Assembly: GCF_947496775.1 (NCBI RefSeq)
Contig: NZ_CANMDU010000001.1
Location: 372,001-436,000 of the forward strand
Length of the DNA: 64,000 nucleotides
Direction: 5' to 3'
DNA from: an uncultured Maribacter sp.
GTDB taxonomy: Bacteria > Bacteroidota > Bacteroidia > Flavobacteriales > Flavobacteriaceae
The notes beneath the pieces were generated by a model. The model did not search any database. It had not been told where the DNA came from and worked only from the letters and a program-made list of their open reading frames with translations. The position numbers and the translations under genes are program-made. Position 1 is the stretch's first letter; each line of letters opens with the position of its first letter. Positions 1 to 8,833 of this stretch are shown here, one piece after another.

Positions 1-711
1 ACCCAAAAAGAAGGAAATGAATTTAACTTTTCTGATGGGCAAATACTAGATGGAAATCTAAAAAATGAAGTTGTTATTTTCAAAGAACATGGTATTTATT
101 TTTCTGCCAATGTTATTCATGGGCATAAGACAGGTTATTTCTTAGACCATAGGGCTAACAGAAAAAAAGTTGGTATCATGGCAAAAGGCAAAACTGTTTT
201 AGATGTTTTCTCTTATGCAGGAGGCTTCTCTATACACGCCCTGGCTGGTGGAGCCAAAGAAGTTACTAGTCTAGATATTAGCAAACCCGCTTTAGAAATA
301 GCTAAGCAAAATGCCAAACTAAACCCTTATATTGGGGAACATAAAACTATTGCAGGCGATGCTTTTGACGAATTAAACAAACTAGCAGAAGCAAATACGA
401 AATATGATATTGTCGTTATAGACCCACCATCTTTTGCCAAAAGTGCTTCCGAAATAGATAGAGCTTTAGCTTCTTACAAAAAGTTAACTACGCTTGGTGT
501 AAAACTAGTTCAAAATAAAGGAACTTTAGTTTTAGCTTCATGTAGTTCTAGAGTAACCCCTGAACTATTTTTTAATTTGATAGAAGAAACTCTTCATAAA
601 AATAGGGTAGATTATACCATCAAAGCGAAAACACTACACGATATAGATCATCCGATAGGGTTTAAAGAAGGAGCCTATTTAAAATGTATGTATGTCCAAA
701 TTAAACTCTAA
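1..711 (+). CDS. class I SAM-dependent rRNA methyltransferase, RlmI-like (5' end missing)
   Basis: The frame is open from the first base, so this is the C-terminal 236 residues of a longer protein; the Met codon at 178 is internal. Visible motifs: GYFLDHRANR (the linker typical of RlmI-type enzymes), the SAM-binding motif DVFSYAGGFS at about residues 66-75, an acidic LDIS at the end of the next strand, and the catalytic DPPSFAKS motif. A Cys in LASCSS near residue 181 fits the methyl-accepting cysteine of m5C methyltransferases. RlmI methylates 23S rRNA C1962 in E. coli; a PUA domain would lie in the missing N-terminus. Family assignment is firm; the exact target nucleotide is inferred. Confidence 0.85.
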   Translation, partial: TQKEGNEFNFSDGQILDGNLKNEVVIFKEHGIYFSANVIHGHKTGYFLDHRANRKKVGIMAKGKTVLDVFSYAGGFSIHALAGGAKEVTSLDISKPALEIAKQNAKLNPYIGEHKTIAGDAFDELNKLAEANTKYDIVVIDPPSFAKSASEIDRALASYKKLTTLGVKLVQNKGTLVLASCSSRVTPELFFNLIEETLHKNRVDYTIKAKTLHDIDHPIGFKEGAYLKCMYVQIKL

Positions 712-734
712 AAAATAGGCTATTAAAGTTAATC

Positions 735-1265
735 TTATTTTCTCTTCCCTTTTGGTGGATACTTATTAAGCACTTTATTCACAATAGTTTGTATGTGCAT
801 TTCTCTTTGTGCTGGAGTTTGGTTTTCCCTATACGTATCAATACTAACAGCTTCCCAAAAAAGAACATCCTTTTTATAATCAACAAAGTTAAAAATAATT
901 TCTCTCCTATTCTTTGTTTTACCTATAGGTATACCGACCGAAATACCTCCGCCAACAGAGTTTCCTGTGCCCCCTACCCCCAAACCAGCAGTATTATTAT
1001 GGACCGCATGGTACAAATCGCTCTCTATGTTTATATAAAAATCTGGCTCTTCAGAAAATAACATTCCTTTACTTTGCAAAACTATATCTAAGGACTTTAA
1101 TAATCTTTTAGTATCCAATTCCCCTAGTCCTGTATTTAAATCAGAAAAGTAATTATAGGTAGTGTAACTCGTAAAATCTACGGCTTTCTCATAGTCATAA
1201 TGTACCCGAACGGAGCTACAAGAATATAAAACAATAACAAACAGTAAAGAAACTAACCTCTTCAT
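735..1265 (-). CDS. DUF4136 domain lipoprotein
   Basis: A 176-residue predicted lipoprotein. The start MKRLVSLLFVIVLYSCSS gives a clean signal peptide with a lipobox Cys; another ATG nine bases upstream (1274) is possible. The body resembles DUF4136: an N-terminal YDYEKAVDFTSYTTYNYF segment, a glycine-rich VGGTGNSVGGGISVGIPIG hinge, and a C-terminal half with a conserved LFWEAVSIDTY-like strand. Probably exported and anchored in the outer membrane facing the periplasm; function unknown. It is convergent with the methyltransferase and upstream of obgE on the same strand, with 58 bases between them. Confidence 0.75.
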   Translation of the reverse strand: MKRLVSLLFVIVLYSCSSVRVHYDYEKAVDFTSYTTYNYFSDLNTGLGELDTKRLLKSLDIVLQSKGMLFSEEPDFYINIESDLYHAVHNNTAGLGVGGTGNSVGGGISVGIPIGKTKNRREIIFNFVDYKKDVLFWEAVSIDTYRENQTPAQREMHIQTIVNKVLNKYPPKGKRK

Positions 1266-1331
1266 AGTAAGCATTTTATATAAATGTAACTAAAAAAGTA
1301 CGTTAAATTAAAGACTAATTGATTTATTCGA

Positions 1332-2333
1332 TTAAACGTTAAGCATATTCCAAAGCTTATCTTTTAGTTCGGTAATCCCTAATTGCGCAACAGAAGAAAT
1401 AAACATATAAGGAGCTCCTTTTAAATCTTTGTCTAATTCTACTCGCATTTCTGCTATTAATTCCTCATCGAGCATATCGCTTTTAGATATAGCAATTAGT
1501 TTTTCCTTATCTAACAATTCTGGATTATACCTGCGTAATTCATCCAATAAAATTTCATATTCCTTACCAATATCTTTGCTATCCGCCGGAATTAAGAACA
1601 ATAACGTAGAATTACGTTCAATATGCCTTAAAAAATAATGTCCTAGACCCCTTCCTTCCGCAGCACCTTCTATAATACCAGGAATATCTGCCATTACAAA
1701 ACTTTGAAAATCGCGGTATTGCACAATCCCTAAATTTGGTTTAAGAGTAGTAAATTCATAGTCCGCAATTTTAGGTTTCGCAGATGTAACGACAGAAAGC
1801 AAAGTAGATTTACCCGCATTCGGAAAACCTACCAAACCTACATCTGCTAATACTTTTAGTTCAAAAATAAAATCTTTTTCCTCTCCTTCTACTCCTGGTT
1901 GTGCATATCGCGGAGTTTGGTTTGTTGAGGATCTAAAGTGCCAATTACCTCGACCTCCCATACCACCTTTTAAGATGATTATTTCTTGTCCGTCTTCGGT
2001 AATTTCATGAACTATTTCTTCTGTTTCTGGGTCTTTAACAATAGTTCCTAATGGCACCTCTAAATACACATCTGTACCATCTTCACCAGTACTTCTACTT
2101 TTAGCTCCATGACCACCATGGGTCGCTTTAAAATGTTTTTTAAATTTATAGGTTACTAACGTCCAAAGGTTTTTATTCCCTCTAAGAATTACATGGCCTC
2201 CTCGGCCACCATCTCCTCCATCAGGACCACCTTTGGTAATGAATTTTTCTCTATGTAAATGCACAGAACCTTTACCTCCATTTCCGGAGGTTAAAAATAC
2301 CCTAACGTAATCTACAAAATTCCCCTCCGTCAT
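1332..2333 (-). CDS. obgE: GTPase ObgE/CgtA
   Basis: A 333-residue Obg GTPase involved in late 50S ribosome assembly and stress signalling. Residues 1-160 form the glycine-rich Obg fold ([29 protein letters not shown]). The G domain follows with G1 GFPNAGKST, the TTL switch I, G3 DIPG, and G4 as SKSD in place of NKxD, a substitution I associate with Bacteroidota Obg. There is no C-terminal OCT domain, which agrees with the short length. It is followed downstream on the same strand by the DUF4136 gene and preceded by hpt-adk 29 bases upstream, so it may be co-transcribed with hpt-adk. Confidence 0.95.
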   Translation of the reverse strand: MTEGNFVDYVRVFLTSGNGGKGSVHLHREKFITKGGPDGGDGGRGGHVILRGNKNLWTLVTYKFKKHFKATHGGHGAKSRSTGEDGTDVYLEVPLGTIVKDPETEEIVHEITEDGQEIIILKGGMGGRGNWHFRSSTNQTPRYAQPGVEGEEKDFIFELKVLADVGLVGFPNAGKSTLLSVVTSAKPKIADYEFTTLKPNLGIVQYRDFQSFVMADIPGIIEGAAEGRGLGHYFLRHIERNSTLLFLIPADSKDIGKEYEILLDELRRYNPELLDKEKLIAISKSDMLDEELIAEMRVELDKDLKGAPYMFISSVAQLGITELKDKLWNMLNV

Positions 2334-2362
2334 ACCTACAAATTCTTATTGCTATTCTAATA

Positions 2363-3475
2363 CTATAGAGTATCTATTACTCTCGCCAAACGCTCCGTAA
2401 TTTCAGCTATACTTCCAATACCATTTACACTATGGAATTTATTTTGCTCCTCGTAATACTCTTTTAACGGGGCCGTTTTTAAATTGTATTCATCAAAACG
2501 ATTACGAATTTTACTTTCATCTTGATCATCCGAACGCCCGCTTACTTTTCCTCTTTCTAAAAGTCTTTGAATAAGAATTTCATCATTAGCTTCTAAGGCT
2601 ACCGTTGCATTTATTGCCATACTTTTAGATTCTAAAAAGGTATCTAGTGCTTTTGCTTGAGCGGTAGTTCTCGGGAAACCATCAAAAATAAAACCTGCAA
2701 CATCGGCATTTTTCTCTACCTCATCTTGTAGCATTTTAATAGTAACCTCATCCGGAACTAACTCTCCTTTATCTATATAGGATTTTGCTAAAGTTCCTAA
2801 TTCTGTCCCATTTTTAATATTATATCTAAATACATCTCCTGTAGATATGTGCTTTAAATTGTACTTTTCTTTTAAGAATTCAGCCTGAGTGCCCTTCCCA
2901 GCGCCTGGTTTTCCAAATAGGACAAGATTAATCATAGTTGTTTGGTTTAATTGATATACTTCTTTTAAGTTTCTGCCTAGTTCATTATAATCTAATCCGT
3001 AGCCCACTATAAATTTATTCGGAATATCTAATCCAAAATAATCTATAGTATATTCCCCTTTATAAACTTCTGATTTATAAAACAAAGTGGCAATTTTAAA
3101 CTCTTTAACATTTGTTTTGCTAAACAAATGAATAAGTTCTTTTAAAGTCCTTCCCGTGTCTATAATATCTTCTAAAATAATAACACTTCTTCCCTCTATA
3201 TTCTCTGGTAAGTCTAACAAAGTCTCTACAATACCTGTTGACGTAAGCCCTTGATACGAACTAAGTTTCACAAAAGAAACTTGGCATGGATAATTATATG
3301 CTTTTAAAATATCAGCAACAAACATAAAAGAACCATTTAAAACACCAACAAATATTGGAGTTTCATCCTTATAATCTGCTGCAATTTTATCTGCAACAGA
3401 CTTCACAGCAGCAAGAATTTCTTCTTCGCTAAGAAAAGGCTTAAATGTTTTATCATGTAATTTTATAAGTGCCAT
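2363..3475 (-). CDS. adk: fused hypoxanthine phosphoribosyltransferase - adenylate kinase
   Basis: One uninterrupted 370-residue frame carrying two purine enzymes. Residues 1-180 are a type I phosphoribosyltransferase (Hpt) with FVGVLNGSFMF and the PRPP motif VIILEDIIDTGRT. Residues 181-370 are adenylate kinase: P-loop GKPGAGKGTQ, STGDVFR, FDGFPRT, and a short LID (GKVSGRSDD) with no zinc cysteines. The internal Met of the Adk part (ATG at 2935-2933) could give a separate Adk product but there is no stop before it. Hpt makes IMP/GMP from bases and Adk interconverts ATP, ADP and AMP, so the fusion joins salvage to adenylate balance. Divergent from purK. Confidence 0.93.
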   Translation of the reverse strand: MALIKLHDKTFKPFLSEEEILAAVKSVADKIAADYKDETPIFVGVLNGSFMFVADILKAYNYPCQVSFVKLSSYQGLTSTGIVETLLDLPENIEGRSVIILEDIIDTGRTLKELIHLFSKTNVKEFKIATLFYKSEVYKGEYTIDYFGLDIPNKFIVGYGLDYNELGRNLKEVYQLNQTTMINLVLFGKPGAGKGTQAEFLKEKYNLKHISTGDVFRYNIKNGTELGTLAKSYIDKGELVPDEVTIKMLQDEVEKNADVAGFIFDGFPRTTAQAKALDTFLESKSMAINATVALEANDEILIQRLLERGKVSGRSDDQDESKIRNRFDEYNLKTAPLKEYYEEQNKFHSVNGIGSIAEITERLARVIDTL

Positions 3476-3491
3476 AATTTTAATAAGGTGG

Positions 3492-3499
3492 CAAAGATA
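3492..3499 (-). promoter_or_regulatory. -7 promoter box of hpt-adk
   Basis: On the minus strand this reads TATCTTTG, a perfect match to the Bacteroidota sigma-A -7 box TAnnTTTG. It would place transcription start about ten bases before the hpt-adk ATG. No good TTG -33 element stands at the usual distance. Confidence 0.5.
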
Positions 3500-3532
3500 A
3501 CATTTTGAAGACTGTTTTTAGATTATATAGAA

Positions 3533-3561
3533 TTGGATTCTAAGATTTAGCTGTATTTTTG
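3533..3561 (+). promoter_or_regulatory. promoter of purK-purE
   Basis: TTG at 3533-3535, an 18-base spacer, and TATTTTTG at 3554-3561 match the flavobacterial -33/-7 promoter. The start would be near 3568, giving a leader of about 25 bases before the purK ATG at 3593. It is back to back with the hpt-adk promoter, so the two purine operons share a 117-base divergent region. Confidence 0.65.
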
Positions 3562-3592
3562 TCATTATTTTTTATTAAAGTATAGTTTTAAC

Positions 3593-4747
3593 ATGAATTA
3601 TTTTTCTTCAAATTTTAAGCTAGGAATTCTTGGTGGTGGTCAACTAGGCAAAATGATGCTGTACGAAACCCGCAAGTTAGATATTTATACAAAAGTTCTA
3701 GAATCTAGTAAGGATGCTCCTTGCAAAATTGCTTGCAACGAATTTGTTTTGGGAGATTTGTTAGATTATGATGCAGTATACAACTTCGGGAAAAATGTGG
3801 ATGTACTTACGATTGAAATAGAAAATGTAAATATTAAGGCCCTAGAAAAATTAGAAGATGAAGGAGTAAAAGTTTACCCCCCAACCAAGGCACTAAAAAT
3901 TATTCAGAATAAGGCAACGCAAAAATTATTCTATACCGACAATACTATTCCTACTGCAGCTTTTTCTCGCTTTGCTTATACGAGTGAAATTAAAGACAGT
4001 ATAGAAAACGGAGGTTTAAAACTACCTTTTGTATGGAAAGCTGCACAATTTGGGTATGACGGACAAGGGGTAAAAGTCGTTCGACAAATAGAGGACTTAA
4101 ATAACTTGCCCAATGTAGAGTGTATTGCAGAAGAAATGGTTCCTTTTAAAAATGAATTATCTGTAATAGTTGCCCGTAGTGCATCTGGTGAGGTAGTTAC
4201 CTATCCTGTGGTAGAAATGGAATTTCATCCAGAAGCTAACCAAGTGGAATATGTTATTTGCCCGGCAAGAATTAATGAAGATGTGGCAAAAAAAGCACAG
4301 GAAATAGCGCTAAAAGTTTCTAATAAAATACAGCAAGTTGGTTTATTAGCTGTAGAAATGTTTCAGACAGAAGATGACCAAATTTTAGTAAATGAGGTTG
4401 CTCCAAGACCACACAACAGTGGACACCAAACTATAGAAGCAAGTTACACCAATCAATTTGAACAACATATTCGTGCTATCTTGAACCTTCCTTTAGGCAA
4501 TACAGAAAATAAAGTACCTGGTATAATGGTTAATTTGGTTGGTGCAGAAGGACATACAGGGGATGTTGTTTATAAAAACATGGAAAACATTCTTAAATTA
4601 GAAGGTGTTACTCCGCATATTTATGGTAAAAAGCAAACGCGTCCTTTTAGAAAAATGGGACACGTTACAATAGTAAACAAAGATTTGAAAAAAGCAAGAG
4701 CTATCGCTCAAAAAGTAAAAGAAACAATTAAAGTTATAAGCAAATAA
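3593..4747 (+). CDS. purK: N5-carboxyaminoimidazole ribonucleotide synthase PurK
   Basis: A 384-residue ATP-grasp enzyme that carboxylates AIR with bicarbonate and ATP in de novo purine synthesis. N-terminal GILGGGQLGKMM is the PurK signature. The ATP-grasp core shows PFVWKAAQFGYDGQGVKVV, ECIAEEMVPFKNELSVI, and the metal/phosphate region LVNEVAPRPHNSGHQTIEA. Length is typical. purE begins 4 bases after the stop, so the two subunits of the two-step reaction are made from one message. The start chosen lies about 25 bases downstream of the predicted transcription start. Confidence 0.96.
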   Translation: MNYFSSNFKLGILGGGQLGKMMLYETRKLDIYTKVLESSKDAPCKIACNEFVLGDLLDYDAVYNFGKNVDVLTIEIENVNIKALEKLEDEGVKVYPPTKALKIIQNKATQKLFYTDNTIPTAAFSRFAYTSEIKDSIENGGLKLPFVWKAAQFGYDGQGVKVVRQIEDLNNLPNVECIAEEMVPFKNELSVIVARSASGEVVTYPVVEMEFHPEANQVEYVICPARINEDVAKKAQEIALKVSNKIQQVGLLAVEMFQTEDDQILVNEVAPRPHNSGHQTIEASYTNQFEQHIRAILNLPLGNTENKVPGIMVNLVGAEGHTGDVVYKNMENILKLEGVTPHIYGKKQTRPFRKMGHVTIVNKDLKKARAIAQKVKETIKVISK

Positions 4748-4751
4748 AATT

Positions 4752-5237
4752 ATGAGCAAAGTAGCAGTAGTAATGGGGAGTACAAGTGATCTTCCTGTAA
4801 TGCAAGAAGCCATAGACATTTTAAAAGGTTTTGATATAGAGGTCGATGTAGATATAGTTTCTGCACACCGCACTCCGGAAAAATTATTCGATTTTAGTAA
4901 AAACGCCCACACCAACGGATATACTGTAATTATTGCAGGTGCTGGCGGTGCAGCGCATTTACCTGGAATGGTTGCTTCTATGTCACCGCTACCAGTAATT
5001 GGTGTTCCTGTTAAAAGTAGCAACTCTATAGATGGTTGGGATTCTGTTTTATCTATTCTACAAATGCCTGGCGGTGTTCCTGTAGCTACGGTTGCCTTAA
5101 ATGGCGCAAAAAATGCAGGTATTTTGGCAGCTCAAATTATTGGCGCTAGTGACAAATGTGTTCTAGATAAAGTTATTCTTTACAAAGAAGGTTTAAAACA
5201 AAAAGTTATTGATGGAGCCAAGTCTATTAATAAATAA
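4752..5237 (+). CDS. purE: N5-CAIR mutase PurE
   Basis: A 161-residue class I PurE, which moves the carboxyl group of N5-CAIR to carbon 4 to give CAIR. Motifs: VVMGSTSDLPVM (phosphate loop), VSAHRTPE (catalytic His region) and IAGAGGAAHLPGMVAS. The gene is coupled to purK with a 4-base gap. No strong terminator follows; an AT-only hairpin (5254-5275) lies before the next gene, so read-through into the M14-type gene is possible. Confidence 0.96.
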   Translation: MSKVAVVMGSTSDLPVMQEAIDILKGFDIEVDVDIVSAHRTPEKLFDFSKNAHTNGYTVIIAGAGGAAHLPGMVASMSPLPVIGVPVKSSNSIDGWDSVLSILQMPGGVPVATVALNGAKNAGILAAQIIGASDKCVLDKVILYKEGLKQKVIDGAKSINK

Positions 5238-5286
5238 AATTGTTGGTTGTTAGTTTTATTAGGCTTTTAATAAAAATCAGAATAAA

Positions 5287-6333
5287 ATGAGAATATTACC
5301 ATTATTCATTGTTATATTTTTTTTATCCCAACTTACTTTGGCTCAAAGTGCTTTTCAAAAAGCATTTGATTCTAACGTAAATTCTTCAAAAGAAAACGTT
5401 CGGATAAATTTTTCTGATACCGCAGGGAATTCTGGTTACCTACCTATTACTATTATAAAAGGGAAGACTAAAGGGCCTGTTTTCACAATTGTAGCAGGTG
5501 TTCACGGGTATGAATACCCTCCAATCATAGCTACACAAAATTTAATCAAAGAAATAAAAAAGGATAGTCTTAATGGAACATTAATTATAATCCCAATTGC
5601 AAATACTGCTTCCTTTTTTACTAGAACTCCCTTTATTAATCCTCAGGATAAGAAAAACTTAAATAATGCTTTCCCTGGAAAAAAAAACGGAACTATTACA
5701 GAACAAATAGCACATTTTATAACTACAAATATTATTTCTAAAAGTGATGTTTTTTTAGATATACATGGTGGGGATGCTTGTGAAGATTTAATTCCTTTTG
5801 TTTGCTATTATAACAATCCCAAAAAAGCGACCCAAACTGCCTTAGCTAAAAAACTTTCTGAAAATAGCGGATTTGAATATGTTGTTTCCTATCCTTATAA
5901 TATTTCTAATAAAGAACCTGCAAAATATACCTTTAAACAAGCGGTACAGGATGGAAAAACTGCATTAAGTATAGAATGTGGTAAACTTGGAAATGTACAA
6001 AGTGAAAACGTAGCTTTAATAGAAAAAGCAGTATATAACATGCTTGGAACAATGAATATGTATGCTAACAGTACTGGAAGCCATAAAAATATTATCCATT
6101 GTAATAATCAAATTTACATAAAATCTAATGTAAAAGGAATTTTCTACAGCCAATATAAAGCTGGGAATAAAGTAAAAAAAGATGCCATTATTGGCTACAC
6201 TACTAATGAATTTGGTGTTATTCTAGAGGAGTATAAAGCAACTACTGATGGATTTGTATTGTATATGCTTGCTACACCACCAATAAATATTGATGATACT
6301 GTTATGTGTATTAGCGCATACACCAAAAATTAA
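5287..6333 (+). CDS. succinylglutamate desuccinylase/aspartoacylase family (M14-like) zinc hydrolase, exported
   Basis: A 348-residue protein with a signal peptide (MRILPLFIVIFFLSQLTLAQS). The zinc site of the AstE/AspA branch of the M14 fold is visible: H73 and E76 in GVHGYEYPP, H160 in LDIHGGD, and the probable catalytic Glu 230 in SIECGK. The C-terminal part (VKGIFYSQYKAGNKVKKDAIIGYTTNEFG) is a biotinyl/lipoyl-like beta hammerhead, common in this family. The enzyme should hydrolyse an amide or N-acyl bond in the periplasm; the substrate cannot be read from sequence. It lies between purE and a peptidase gene, 24 bases before the latter. Confidence 0.8.
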   Translation: MRILPLFIVIFFLSQLTLAQSAFQKAFDSNVNSSKENVRINFSDTAGNSGYLPITIIKGKTKGPVFTIVAGVHGYEYPPIIATQNLIKEIKKDSLNGTLIIIPIANTASFFTRTPFINPQDKKNLNNAFPGKKNGTITEQIAHFITTNIISKSDVFLDIHGGDACEDLIPFVCYYNNPKKATQTALAKKLSENSGFEYVVSYPYNISNKEPAKYTFKQAVQDGKTALSIECGKLGNVQSENVALIEKAVYNMLGTMNMYANSTGSHKNIIHCNNQIYIKSNVKGIFYSQYKAGNKVKKDAIIGYTTNEFGVILEEYKATTDGFVLYMLATPPINIDDTVMCISAYTKN

Positions 6334-6357
6334 ATAGCAACGATTAACTATAAAAAA

Positions 6358-8373
6358 ATGAATCCACTTTTATCTCCTTTTGATACTGCTCCTTTCTCTA
6401 CTATAGAAAACGAACATTTTAAACCTGCTTTTTTACAGGCAATGAAAGATGCTAGAGCAGAGATTGATGCTATTACGAAAAATACAGAATCTCCGAGTTT
6501 TGAAAATACTATTGAAGCTTTAGAATTTTCTGGACAGCAATTGGACCGAATTTCATCTGTGTTTTTTAATCTAAACTCCGCAGAAACTAATGAAGAAATT
6601 CAGAAAATAGCGCAAGAAATATCTCCTTTACTTTCTGAGTTTGGGAACGATATTACACTTAACAAAGATTTATTTCTTAGAGTTAAAGCGGTTTATAACC
6701 AAAAAGATTCCTTAACACTAAATACAGAGCAACAGACTTTATTAGACAAAAGATATAAAAGTTTTAGTCGTAATGGTGCTAACCTGCCTGAAGATAAAAA
6801 AACAAGACTAAGAGAAATTGATGCTGCACTTGCAAAACTAAAATTACAGTTTGGCGAGAATATTTTAGCCGAAACCAATAAGTACCAAAAACATCTTACT
6901 AACGAAGCTGATTTGGATGGACTCCCAGAAGGAGCAAAAGAGGCTGCTGCACAATTAGCAAAATCTAAAGATTTAGATGGCTGGCTAATTACCTTAGATT
7001 ACCCAAGCTATATTCCTTTTATGAAGTATGCTAGTAACCGCGAACTACGTAAAGAACTTACTCTGGCTTTTGGCAGCAAAGGTTTTAAAGGAGATAATTT
7101 AGATAACCAAGAAAATGTACTGCAAATAGCAAACCTAAGGCATGAGCGTGCTAATCTTTTAGGCTATAAAACCCATGCAAATTTTGTTTTAGAAGAGCGT
7201 ATGGCAGAAACGCCAGAAAAAGTTCAAGCATTTTTAAACGAGATACTAGAAAAAGCGAAACCTGCTGCAGAACGTGAATTTAAACAATTAGAAGATTTTG
7301 CAAAAGAATTAGATGGTATAGAGCAGTTACAAAAATGGGATGGCTCTTATTATTCTGAAAAATTAAAGCAAAAACTTTTTAATCTAGATGATGAAATTTT
7401 AAAACCATACTTTAAATTAGAAAACGTAATTGATGGTGTTTTTAAAGTATCTGAAAAACTTTTTGGTCTACAATTTGAAGAGGTTTTTGATATTGATAAA
7501 TACCATGAAGAAGTAAAAACATATAAAGTATACGATGCAGAAAAGAATTTTATTTCTCTTTTCTATGCAGATTTTCACCCAAGAGCAGGAAAACGTGGTG
7601 GTGCTTGGATGACTTCATTTAAGTCGCAATACAAAAGAGGAGAAGAAAATGTGCGCCCGCATATATCTAATGTATGTAACTTTACCAAACCCACCAAAAG
7701 CAAACCATCTCTCTTAACTTTTAACGAGGTTACTACCCTTTTTCATGAGTTTGGTCACGGATTACACGGTATGCTCGCAAATACAACCTATCCTAGCTTA
7801 TCTGGGACTTCGGTGTATTGGGATTTTGTAGAACTACCAAGTCAGGTTTTAGAAAACTGGTGTTATGAAAAAGAAGCTCTTGAGCTTTTTGCTACACATT
7901 ATGAAACGGGAGAATTAATACCTATGGAATTGGTTCAAAAAATAAAAGAATCTGCCACCTTCCAAGAAGGTATGGCAACGCTACGCCAACTAAGTTTTGG
8001 ATTGTTAGATATGTCTTGGCATGGTGCAGACCCAACAAATATTACAAATGTAAAAGCACATGAAACAAAAGCGTTTACAGGAACAAATTTATACCCAGAA
8101 ACAAAAGAAACGTGTATGAGTACTGCTTTTGCTCATATTTTTCAAGGAGGGTATTCTTCTGGGTATTACAGTTACAAATGGGCAGAGGTTTTAGATGCTG
8201 ATGCTTTTGCATATTTTAAAGAAAAAGGAATTTTTAATAAAGAGGTTGCAACAAAGTTTAAAGACAACGTACTCTCCCAAGGCGGAACAGAAAACCCAAT
8301 GGTTTTATACAAACGTTTTAGAGGGGCAGAACCTAAAGTAGAAGCTTTATTAGAGCGTGCAGGTTTGTTATAA
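6358..8373 (+). CDS. M3 family oligopeptidase (Dcp/PrlC-like)
   Basis: A 671-residue zinc peptidase of the thimet oligopeptidase family that cleaves short peptides. The zinc motif is HEFGH (H463, E464, H467), with the third ligand E492 in DFVELPSQ about 25 residues later. The preceding YADFHPRAGKRGGAWM segment and the C-terminal FAHIFQGGYSSGYYSYKWAEVLDADAF block are also typical. No signal peptide is evident, so it is probably cytoplasmic. Family length (about 670-680) is matched. It starts 24 bases after the M14-type gene and may share its transcript. Confidence 0.93.
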   Translation: MNPLLSPFDTAPFSTIENEHFKPAFLQAMKDARAEIDAITKNTESPSFENTIEALEFSGQQLDRISSVFFNLNSAETNEEIQKIAQEISPLLSEFGNDITLNKDLFLRVKAVYNQKDSLTLNTEQQTLLDKRYKSFSRNGANLPEDKKTRLREIDAALAKLKLQFGENILAETNKYQKHLTNEADLDGLPEGAKEAAAQLAKSKDLDGWLITLDYPSYIPFMKYASNRELRKELTLAFGSKGFKGDNLDNQENVLQIANLRHERANLLGYKTHANFVLEERMAETPEKVQAFLNEILEKAKPAAEREFKQLEDFAKELDGIEQLQKWDGSYYSEKLKQKLFNLDDEILKPYFKLENVIDGVFKVSEKLFGLQFEEVFDIDKYHEEVKTYKVYDAEKNFISLFYADFHPRAGKRGGAWMTSFKSQYKRGEENVRPHISNVCNFTKPTKSKPSLLTFNEVTTLFHEFGHGLHGMLANTTYPSLSGTSVYWDFVELPSQVLENWCYEKEALELFATHYETGELIPMELVQKIKESATFQEGMATLRQLSFGLLDMSWHGADPTNITNVKAHETKAFTGTNLYPETKETCMSTAFAHIFQGGYSSGYYSYKWAEVLDADAFAYFKEKGIFNKEVATKFKDNVLSQGGTENPMVLYKRFRGAEPKVEALLERAGLL

Positions 8374-8833
8374 GGTGCTTTCTTAATAAGAAATAATTAA
8401 AATTATAATAATAGTCCCTTCTATTAATTAGGTGTTTTTTTTATTTAGAATTATACCATATAGTGTATTACTGTGCAAATAAAGTATCGCTTATTAAGAA
8501 TGCATTTAATAAAGTTACCTTGATTTTTTGGCTTATAGAGTTTCTTCAATATAAATACAATAAGAGCGATAAAAATAAATCCTTTTCAGCTAGTTAATGT
8601 AGTATCAAACTTATTTAACAATAACTTGAAGCCCTAATACAAATGTTAATTAATTGAATAACAAATAGTTAAAGTAATTTTTTTTCACGAAACAACAATC
8701 TATATCATTGCTTTCATCATCTTTGTTAGGACAAGCATTAGTAATGAATCCTGTAGATTGTTAGGTTTTATCTAGTTATTTTTTTATGGTTTACTATAAA
8801 AGCATCCTAACTTTATAAGCAAATGAAACTAAA
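8374..8833 (+). other. 460-base noncoding region upstream of the GH50 gene
   Basis: No convincing gene on either strand. The octamer TTGTTAGG occurs twice (8723-8730 and 8758-8765) and its core is repeated inverted as CCTAAC at 8806-8811, just before the GH50 start; this could be a regulatory site. CATCTTTG at 8718-8725 is one base off the TAnnTTTG box but has no clear -33 element. The length suggests a region altered when the agarase gene was acquired. Confidence 0.35.

Noticed and set aside
4598-5023. Minus-strand ORF inside purK-purE
   Set aside because: Shadow frame of two firmly identified genes; composition is not protein-like.
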